Positions 1 to 6,600 of a stretch of 9,424 bases of DNA are shown here, piece by piece. The translations under genes were made by a program, and so were the position numbers. Position 1 is the first letter of the stretch. The number at the start of each line of letters is the position of its first letter. The stretch covers positions 25,986 through 35,409 of the forward strand of contig DJRG01000075.1 of assembly GCA_002438845.1 (NCBI GenBank). Reading direction: 5' to 3'. Below the pieces are notes generated by a model. It made no database searches, was not told where the DNA came from, and saw nothing but the letters and a program-made list of their open reading frames with translations. The stretch comes from Bacteroidales bacterium UBA6366. GTDB lineage: Bacteria > Bacteroidota > Bacteroidia > Bacteroidales > UBA932.

Positions 1-2
1 AT

Positions 3-104
3 AAGGGCAGCCTCGCACCCGAACATACCGGTGTCGGCGGCTGCGGGGGCAATAAGGCCGACATTGCACCCGAGGATAGAATGGCAAACAGGGTGGGGTG
101 GTAA
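3..104 (+). CDS. Probable 3' end of an unidentified gene (partial)
   Basis: A reading frame is open from the left edge and stops at TAA 102-104. It encodes about 33 residues ending in NKADIAPEDRMANRVGW. Its codons have high third-position GC, like the transporter and glycerol genes that follow. That is why I prefer it to the other open plus-strand frame, which starts at base 1 and stops at 157-159. I do not recognise the family from this tail. No clear terminator follows before the promoter of the next gene. It could be a chance open frame, because only 100 bases are visible. Confidence 0.35.
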   Translation, partial: KGSLAPEHTGVGGCGGNKADIAPEDRMANRVGW

Positions 105-167
105 CCGCGATGTCAACTACGAAGGTTCTCGCCGGGATATTCATTGGTATATTCATTGACAGACATC

Positions 168-199
168 TTGTGGTTGTTGGCGGGAAAAGGTTATCTTTG
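168..199 (+). promoter_or_regulatory. Putative Bacteroidota-type promoter of the BASS transporter
   Basis: TATCTTTG at 192-199 matches the TAnnTTTG -7 box exactly. A TTG at 168-170 lies 21 nt upstream in the -33 position. Transcription would begin near 204-206, about 10 nt before the ATG at 216. This supports the ATG start over an in-frame TTG at 144, which lies upstream of the promoter. It is seen by pattern only. Confidence 0.5.
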
Positions 200-215
200 C
201 AGGAAAAAAACTGCG

Positions 216-1073
216 ATGAACACGATCTGGATAGTACTGCCGATTCTGATAGTTCTGATGTTCCAACTCGGGATTGAGCTGGATGTGGCTTCGTTCAGGC
301 AGGTCGCCAGACACCCGAAAGCGGTCGCGGCAGGGCTTGTCGGGCAGTTGGTGATGCTTCCGGTCATCGCTTTCATCGTAGCTGTGGCCTTCAACCTACC
401 GGCTGTAGCTTTCATCGGATTGATGTTGGTGGCTTGCTGCCCTGGCGGTAGTTCGTCCAATGTGTTCTCTATGCTCGCCAAAGGGAATGTTGCGCTGTCC
501 GTCACATTGACCGCACTTAGCAGCGTCGTGACACTTGTGACGATCCCGGTCATTATGGAATTCGTGACCAGATTCGTGTCCTTGAAAGAAGAGACTGTGA
601 TTTCCCTTCCTGTGGGGCGTCTGCTCGTGCAGAACATCGTGCTGGTGTTCCTGCCGATGGCTTTAGGGACTGGATTCAGACGGTGGTTCCCTGCTCTGGC
701 GAAACGGGTCGGAGCCGTTATCGGGCGTCTGGCCTTTCCTGCGCTGATGCTTCTGGCCGCTGTGTTTTTCATCCAGTACGCCAGGGAGATCATCGACAAC
801 ATCGGCGTGCTCGGACTTTCATGCGGAGCTCTTATTCTCGCGGCTATGGGATGTGGAGCCATTCTCGCCGGAATGTTCAGGCTCGACAAATCCTCCAGAC
901 GGACAATCGTGATTGAAGTTGGAATGCAGAACGCCGCACAGGCAATCGCCATGGCCGTTTCACCTCAGGTGTTCAACAATGGCGAGATGGCTATCCCTGC
1001 CATAGTCTATGCATTGATGATGAACGTCATCCTGCTCACATACCTCGCTGTCATCCGACGGAAAAGTCAGTAA
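216..1073 (+). CDS. BASS-family (bile acid:sodium symporter-like) membrane transporter
   Basis: A 285-residue polytopic inner-membrane protein, very hydrophobic, with roughly nine to ten predicted membrane segments. Two family hallmarks are visible. One is CCPGGSSSNVFSMLAKGNVA around residues 74-93, the glycine-rich motif that precedes the first crossover helix and forms Na+/substrate sites in ASBT-type carriers. The other is EVGMQNAAQAIA around 234-245, the second crossover region. Length is normal for the family. BASS proteins couple Na+ to uptake of organic anions (bile acids, pyruvate, pantothenate and others). The substrate cannot be read from sequence, so no gene symbol is given. The frame extends upstream to a TTG at 144, but the ATG at 216 follows a good promoter and gives the normal N-terminus (MNTIWIVLPILIVL). 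It is followed by a separate glycerol operon, and no functional link is evident. Confidence 0.88.
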   Translation: MNTIWIVLPILIVLMFQLGIELDVASFRQVARHPKAVAAGLVGQLVMLPVIAFIVAVAFNLPAVAFIGLMLVACCPGGSSSNVFSMLAKGNVALSVTLTALSSVVTLVTIPVIMEFVTRFVSLKEETVISLPVGRLLVQNIVLVFLPMALGTGFRRWFPALAKRVGAVIGRLAFPALMLLAAVFFIQYAREIIDNIGVLGLSCGALILAAMGCGAILAGMFRLDKSSRRTIVIEVGMQNAAQAIAMAVSPQVFNNGEMAIPAIVYALMMNVILLTYLAVIRRKSQ

Positions 1074-1085
1074 TTGGTTCTGCCC

Positions 1086-1116
1086 TTGGAGTTATTTGGG
1101 AATTTACTTATTTTTG
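1086..1116 (+). promoter_or_regulatory. Putative promoter of the glpKF operon
   Basis: TATTTTTG at 1109-1116 fits the TAnnTTTG -7 box, with TTG at 1086-1088 about 20 nt upstream. Transcription would start near 1121-1123 and leave an unusually long leader of about 90 nt before the glpK ATG at 1214. A 6-bp inverted repeat (AAGCGA 1124-1129 / TCGCTT 1151-1156, followed by TT) lies at the start of this leader. It might be a weak terminator for the upstream transporter or a leader structure. Pattern-based only. Confidence 0.4.
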
Positions 1117-1213
1117 TCCGGTCAAGCGAAGGCGATCCTCGTTTGGTCGGTCGCTTTTGTGGCGGCAAAAACCATCTGATTACTAACACATTTATATTCA
1201 TAAATTTTTGAAT

Positions 1214-2692
1214 ATGAAAGAATATATTCTTGCCCTTGATCAGGGCACAAGCTCGTCGAGAGCCATCGTCTTCAACAGAAAGGGGGAAGCCAAGGCCGTG
1301 TGCCAGAAAGAGTTCACCCAACACTTCCCTAAACCGGGGCTGGTGGAACACGACCCGATGGACATCTGGTCTTCCGAATATGCGGTCATGACGGAAGCCG
1401 TGGCGTCGCTGGGACTTGGAGGATCGGACATCGCCGCGATAGGGATAACCAACCAGCGCGAGACCACAATTGTCTGGGACGCGGAGACCGGAAAGCCGAT
1501 CTGCCATGCAATCGTCTGGCAGGACAGGAGGACTTCCGATTTCTGTGATTCCCTCAAGGCCGCCGGGATGACGGAGCTTATCCGAAAGAAGACCGGGTTG
1601 ATCATTGACGCTTATTTCTCAGGTACGAAAATCCGCTGGATTCTGGATAATGTGCCGGGTGCCAGAGAGCGCGCGGAACAAGGCAAGCTGCGCTTCGGGA
1701 CCGTGGACAGCTGGCTCGTGTGGAATCTGACCGGTGGCCACGAGCACGTCACAGATGTCAGCAATGCGTCCCGCACTATGCTGTTCAACATCAACACTCT
1801 CCAGTGGGACGAGGAACTCCTAGACATTCTAAATATTCCGCTCTCGATGATGCCTCAGGTGAAGTCTTCCTCAGAGATCTACGGTCAGACCAGTCTGCTC
1901 GGCGGGGAAGTTCCTGTGGCAGGCATCGCCGGAGACCAGCAGGCAGCCTTGTTCGGTCAGATGTGCACTGAACCAGGCTCTGTGAAAAACACTTACGGAA
2001 CGGGATGCTTCCTTTTGATGAACACCGGCGAGAAGCCGATCATGTCGCACAACAATCTTTTGGCCACCATCGCATGGAAGATCGGAGACAAGATAAACTA
2101 CGCTTTGGAGGGGTCGATATTCGTGGCCGGGTCTGTGGTTCAGTGGCTTCGCGACGGTCTCGGGATAATCAAGAGTTCCTCGGAGGTCGAGGTCTTGGCC
2201 GAATCTGTGCCGGACAACGGCGGAGTGTACATGGTCCCGGCCCTTACAGGTTTGGGCGCACCGTACTGGGATCCATACGCCAAAGGAAGCATATTAGGAA
2301 TCTCCCGTGGCACAACTTCAGCTCACATAGCCCGCGCCGCTCTCGAAGGAATAGCTTTCCAGACCATGGACATTGTCGCCGCCATGGAGAAGGATTCCGG
2401 CATCCACCTGGGCGAACTCAAGGTAGACGGCGGAGCGTCCCGGAACAATCTGATGATGCAGTTCCAGTCCGACATTCTCGGTGCAAAGGTCATCCGGCCT
2501 AAAGTCACGGAGACCACCGCGCTTGGAGCCGCCTACCTCGCAGGCCTCGCCGTCGGCTTCTGGGAGAGCATTGACGAAGTGAAGAAACAATGGCAGTCAG
2601 AGCGTGTCTTCACCCCATCCATGGACGAAGCCACTGTCAAAGCCGCCAAAGCAGGCTGGGCGGAGGCAATCAGCAGGACACTTACGAAATAA
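1214..2692 (+). CDS. glpK: Glycerol kinase
   Basis: Cytoplasmic FGGY-family kinase of 492 residues, normal for GlpK (about 495-500). It phosphorylates glycerol with ATP to sn-glycerol-3-phosphate, trapping glycerol brought in by the porin encoded next door. The N-terminal phosphate-binding motif LALDQGTSSSRAIVF is at residues 6-20. The glycerol-contacting residues known from E. coli GlpK are all present: R82-E83 in TNQRETT, Y134 in AYFSGTKIRW and D241-Q242 in GDQQAALFGQ. The C-terminal FGGY half has GLGAPYWDP and DGGASRNN motifs typical of the family. The ATG at 1214 is chosen. An in-frame TTG six bases upstream is possible but adds only two residues. No Shine-Dalgarno is visible and the upstream sequence is A/T-rich, usual for Bacteroidota. 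It forms an operon with glpF, starting 14 nt downstream. Confidence 0.97.
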   Translation: MKEYILALDQGTSSSRAIVFNRKGEAKAVCQKEFTQHFPKPGLVEHDPMDIWSSEYAVMTEAVASLGLGGSDIAAIGITNQRETTIVWDAETGKPICHAIVWQDRRTSDFCDSLKAAGMTELIRKKTGLIIDAYFSGTKIRWILDNVPGARERAEQGKLRFGTVDSWLVWNLTGGHEHVTDVSNASRTMLFNINTLQWDEELLDILNIPLSMMPQVKSSSEIYGQTSLLGGEVPVAGIAGDQQAALFGQMCTEPGSVKNTYGTGCFLLMNTGEKPIMSHNNLLATIAWKIGDKINYALEGSIFVAGSVVQWLRDGLGIIKSSSEVEVLAESVPDNGGVYMVPALTGLGAPYWDPYAKGSILGISRGTTSAHIARAALEGIAFQTMDIVAAMEKDSGIHLGELKVDGGASRNNLMMQFQSDILGAKVIRPKVTETTALGAAYLAGLAVGFWESIDEVKKQWQSERVFTPSMDEATVKAAKAGWAEAISRTLTK

Positions 2693-2706
2693 AAGAATTA
2701 ACGAAT

Positions 2707-3429
2707 ATGAATCCTTATCTCGCCGAGTTTCTCGGCACTCTTGTCCTCATCCTTTTGGGTGACGGAGTCTGCGCGTGCACAAGTCTCGAAAAGTCAAAAG
2801 GTAAAGGAGCCGGCTGGACTGTAGTCACAATGGCCTGGGGCTTCGCGGTCATGTGTGGCGTGTTCATCGCCGGTCCATATTCAGGGGCTCACCTCAACCC
2901 TGCCGTCTCGATCGGTCTCGCAGTGGCCGGTTCGTTCTCCTGGGCATTGGTTCCCGGCTACATCATAGCCCAGATGCTCGGCGGATTTTTCGGAGCCGCC
3001 CTCGTGTGGGCATTCTACAAGGATCACTATGACGCGACCGAGGATACGGACACAAAACTCGGGACATTCTGCACGATGCCAGCGATCCACAATCCCGGCA
3101 GGAACTTCTTCTGCGAGTTCGTCGGAACATGGCTTCTGGTGCTCTGCATCCTGATGTTTTCCGCTCCAGGCAACTCTGCTGACATCGGCCTCGGCACAGT
3201 CGGAGCCTTCCCGGTCACCATGTTGATCATGGCCATCGGAATGTCCCTGGGCGGAGCGACCGGCTATGCGATCAACCCAGCCAGAGACTTCGCCCCGAGA
3301 ATCGCCCACGCCATCCTCCCGATGAAGAGTCCCAAGCGTGACAGCGGCTGGTCCTACAGCTGGATCCCGGTCCTCGGCCCTATCGCCGGCGCAGCCTTCG
3401 CGGCCATCACATTCATGCTGATTTTTTAG
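2707..3429 (+). CDS. glpF: Aquaglyceroporin (glycerol facilitator, MIP family)
   Basis: A 240-residue integral inner-membrane channel of the major intrinsic protein family with the expected six membrane helices. Both pore half-helix motifs are present: NPA at residues 64-66 (in SGAHLNPAVS) and NPA at 190-192, followed by Arg-Asp (NPARDF, R193-D194). The Asp after the second NPAR is the classic mark of glycerol-conducting rather than strict water channels. It carries facilitated glycerol entry, and glpK immediately upstream supplies the kinase. The start is ATG 2707, preceded by the same gaatATG context as glpK. The frame is open further upstream inside glpK, but that extension is not conserved sequence. 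Transcription ends at the strong hairpin just downstream. Confidence 0.96.
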   Translation: MNPYLAEFLGTLVLILLGDGVCACTSLEKSKGKGAGWTVVTMAWGFAVMCGVFIAGPYSGAHLNPAVSIGLAVAGSFSWALVPGYIIAQMLGGFFGAALVWAFYKDHYDATEDTDTKLGTFCTMPAIHNPGRNFFCEFVGTWLLVLCILMFSAPGNSADIGLGTVGAFPVTMLIMAIGMSLGGATGYAINPARDFAPRIAHAILPMKSPKRDSGWSYSWIPVLGPIAGAAFAAITFMLIF

Positions 3430-3454
3430 CCCACTTCTACATAATAATATTTCC

Positions 3455-3496
3455 ATCCCCGGTATCACGCCAAACACGGATCCGGGGATTTTTCTT
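3455..3496 (+). terminator. Intrinsic terminator of glpKF
   Basis: ATCCCCGG (3455-3462) pairs perfectly with CCGGGGAT (3482-3489). An inner ATC/GAT extension is offset by one bulged base. A T-rich tail (TTTTTCTT) follows directly. It lies 25 nt after the glpF stop. It is convergent with the tracrRNA terminator on the other strand, so the two transcription units end within about 15 nt of each other. Confidence 0.85.
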
Positions 3497-3508
3497 ACCC
3501 CATAAAAC

Positions 3509-3533
3509 AAAAAAGCGAGTCCAAAGACCCGCT
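3509..3533 (-). terminator. Terminator hairpin of tracrRNA
   Basis: On the minus strand AGCGGGTC and GACTCGCT form an 8-bp stem (one G-U pair) around a TTTG loop, followed by a run of T (plus-strand A-run 3509-3514). It forms the 3' end of the tracrRNA and probably stays on the mature RNA as its 3' stem-loop, as in other Cas9 tracrRNAs. Confidence 0.85.
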
Positions 3534-3586
3534 CTAAATGTTTGCACAACGGAATAATCCTTATTGTGAATTGCTTCGTTATTGTA
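3509..3586 (-). ncRNA. tracrRNA of the type II-C system
   Basis: Minus-strand RNA of about 78 nt that pairs with the crRNA repeat and is bound by Cas9. Its 5' part (plus coordinates 3563-3589) is an anti-repeat to the first 28 nt of the CRISPR repeat. Repeat positions 2-14 match without a gap, position 1 can form a G-U pair, and after one bulged base CGTT matches again, with a few further matches. Next comes AAGGATTATTCCGTTGTG, a nexus-like hairpin strikingly similar to the SpyCas9 tracrRNA nexus (AAGGCTAGTCCGTTATC). The RNA ends in a terminator hairpin, GCGGGTC-TTTG-GACTCGC, and six Ts (plus 3509-3514). A near-perfect promoter lies immediately upstream. The 5' end is predicted from promoter spacing and could be off by a few bases. 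The gene sits between glpF and cas9 and is divergent from cas9. Confidence 0.92.
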
Positions 3587-3590
3587 ACCG

Positions 3591-3621
3591 CAAAGTTAAT
3601 CAATTATATCTTTCATGCAAA
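3591..3621 (-). promoter_or_regulatory. tracrRNA promoter (Bacteroidota -33/-7 type)
   Basis: On the minus strand TTTG (plus 3618-3621) is followed after exactly 19 nt by TAACTTTG (plus 3591-3598), a full match to TTTG-N19-TAnnTTTG. The start site is expected around 3584-3587, inside the anti-repeat, so the RNA begins with almost no unpaired leader. Confidence 0.75.
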
Positions 3622-3637
3622 TATTTACGAAAAATTA

Positions 3638-3668
3638 TTTGTCCATTAAAGAATTAAGTGTAACTTAG
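3638..3668 (+). promoter_or_regulatory. cas9-cas1-cas2 operon promoter
   Basis: TTTG at 3638-3641, 19 nt, then TAACTTAG at 3661-3668 (five of six fixed positions of TAnnTTTG). Transcription should begin near 3673-3676, giving a leader of about 23 nt before the cas9 ATG. It is back to back with the tracrRNA promoter. Confidence 0.65.
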
Positions 3669-3697
3669 GTGAGAATTAATACAATAACAGCCATATA

Positions 3698-6600
3698 ATG
3701 AAAAAGATACTAGGACTTGATCTGGGAACCACCAGCATAGGCTGGGCAATGGTAAACCAAGCGGAAAATAACGAAGAGAGATCATCCATCATCAAAGCCG
3801 GAGTAAGAGTCAATCCTTTGACGACCGATGAGAAAGACGCCTTCGAGAAAGGCAAGGCCGTCACCACGAACACAGACCGTCGGCTGAAACGCTCAATGCG
3901 CCGGAATCTTCAGCGGTACAAACTAAGAAGAAATGAGTTGATCTCCATCTTAAAGGAACTTGGCTGGATTGACGACTCGACCATATTGGCGGAACATGGC
4001 AACAAATCAACTTTCGAAACTTACATGCTGCGCTCGAAAGCATGCACGGAGATGATATCTCTGTCAGAATTGTCCCGCGTCCTGCTGATGATCAACAAGA
4101 AGCGTGGCTACAAAAGCAACAGGAAGCTGAATGCCGACGAGGACGGGCATCTTGTTGACGGTATGGCGGTCGCGAAGATGCTATACGATGAGGACAAAAC
4201 TCCCGGACAGTATTGCTACGAGCTTGTCAGAAAAGGGAATAACGCACTGCCTGAATTCTACGCCTCGGATCTGGTGGCGGAATTCAGGAAAGTCTGGAAG
4301 ACGCAGTCATCTTACTATCCGGAATACCTGACAGATGAGTTCTGGCAACAGGCCGAAGGAAAGAGCAAATCATCGTTGTCGAAGCTATTCTTCGCCAAGT
4401 ACAAGATCACAACCGCCGACAACAAGGGCAAGGACAAAAAGGTCAAAGCCTACGAATGGCGTTCATCGGCTATTGAGAGACAACTCCCTATGGATCAGGT
4501 GGCTTACGTGCTTTGCGAAATAGCCGGCAACATCGGGTCCTCAAGCGGTTACCTTGGGAATATAAGTGACCGCAGCAAGGAGCTGTACTTCAACAAGCAG
4601 ACTGTCGGACAGTTCCTATACTCGAATATTCAGAAAGACCCGCACTTCAGCACGAAAAAAAAAGTCTTCTACCGACAGGATTACCTTGATGAGTTCGAGG
4701 TCATCTGGGAAAAGCAAGCCTCCTTCCATCCGGAAATGACTGCCGATCTTAAGAAGGAAATCAAGGACGTTGTGATATTCTTCCAAAGAAGACTCAAATC
4801 CCAAAAGGGATTGATAGGTTATTGTGAGCTGGAGAGCCGGAAGGTTGACGTTGTCGTCAATGGAAAGACGGTCCGGAAAATCCGTGGATGCAAGGTCGCG
4901 CCTGTGTCTTCACCGCTGTTTCAGGAGTTCAGAATGTGGCAGAAGATCAATAATGTCATAGTCACAAACAAGGCAACCGGCGAACAGCGTCCATTGGAGC
5001 AAGAGGAAAAGGAAAGGCTCGCCGAAGCGCTTCATGTCAAAGACAGAATGTCATCAAATGACATTCTGAAACTTTTGTTCAAGAAGCCAAAGGAGCTGGA
5101 AATGAACTTCAATGCCATTGAAGGCAACGAAACCCTGTCAAAATTATATTCAAAATTCCTCGAAATCATCTCAATGACCGATGGAATGGATTATGAATAT
5201 TCCAAAATGCGCCCGGAGGAGCTTATACATACGTTAAAGGTCGGATTCGACAAGAATCATTTCAATTCCGAAGTCCTTGAATATGACGCACTTCTTTCGA
5301 AGGAGGAATATGAGCGGCAGCCTCTTTTCAAACTATGGCATCTGTTATATTCATACGAAGGGGATAACTCGCAGACTGGTAATGAGAGTCTGGTCAAGAA
5401 GATCGGTGAACTCTGCGCTATGCCGGATGATCTTGCCAAGATGGCAGCGTCGATATCCTTCAAACAGGATTACGCCTCCCTGAGCCACAAGGCGATGCGG
5501 AATATTCTTCCATACATGATGGATGGCAATGAATATAGTGTCGCCTGCATCTGCGCCGGCTACAATCATTCCAAACAGTCCTTGACAAAGGAACAGATTG
5601 ACAACAAAATCCTTAAGGAACGCCTTGATGAGATACCGAAGAACTCCCTCAGGAATCCGGTTGTGGAAAAGATTCTCAACCAGATGGTCAATGTGATCAA
5701 TGCTGTCGGTGATAGGTACGGCAAGCCGGACGAGATTCACATTGAGTTGGCACGCGAGCTTAAATCTTCCCAGGAAGAAAGGGCGAAGGCAACTGAATCG
5801 ATCGCGTCAAACAACAAGGAGAACGAGCGGATCAAAACAATTCTTGAAGACAGGTTTCACCTAACCTATGTGAGCAGGAACGACATTCTGAAATACAAAT
5901 TGTACGAAGAACTTAAGAACAACGGCTATAAAACATTGTATTCCAACCAATATGTTCCGGAGGAGAAGTTGTTCAGCAGAGAGATTGACATTGAACATAT
6001 CATACCACAGGCGGTGCTGTTCAACGACTCCCTTTCCAACAAGACTCTGGAATACAGGGACATAAACCTTGAAAAGGGGAAGGATACAGCCTACGATTAT
6101 GTCAAGAACAAGTATGGAGAAACCGGTCTTGAAGATTACAGGCTGCGCGTTCAGAAACTATTTGAGTCAGGCGGCATCTCACGGACAAAGCGGGACAACC
6201 TGCTTCGCGACGCCTCAAACATTCCCGAGGGCTTTGTTGAACGCGATTTGAGGGACACACAGTACATCGCCAAGAAGGCTCGCGAGATACTTCTTGAATA
6301 TGTACGCGTGGTGGTAAGCACCACTGGTTCCATTACTGACAGACTGCGGGAGGAATGGGGCTTGGTAAATGTCATGAAGGAACTGAATATGCCGAAGTTC
6401 GAAGCCGCCGGGCTTGTAGAGACGATCACATCGTCCGACGGTAAGGATATTCGTAAGATAAAGGATTGGACGAAAAGAAATGACCATAGACACCACGCTA
6501 TGGATGCGATCACCATAGCGTTCACAAAACTCGCACATATTCAGTACTTGAACAACCTGAACGCCAAGAGTGACAAGTCTTCCTCCATATACGGGATTAT

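Noticed and set aside
191..952. Long minus-strand open frame opposite the BASS transporter
   Set aside because: It is a shadow of a GC-rich hydrophobic gene. The translation has no recognisable domain, while the plus strand has clear family motifs.
3563..3589. The repeat-like stretch upstream of cas9 as a stray degenerate CRISPR repeat
   Set aside because: It matches only the first 28 positions of the repeat, with bulges, and is flanked by a promoter, nexus and terminator on the minus strand. It is therefore the tracrRNA anti-repeat.
2881..3603. Minus-strand open frame opposite glpF and across the tracrRNA region
   Set aside because: It runs through two terminator hairpins and the tracrRNA, has low-complexity charged content, and lies opposite a definite glpF.
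4655..4663. Run of nine A in cas9 as a possible frameshift or programmed slippage site
   Set aside because: The frame is intact through the run (Lys-Lys-Lys), the downstream protein is full-length Cas9, and no useful alternative frame follows.
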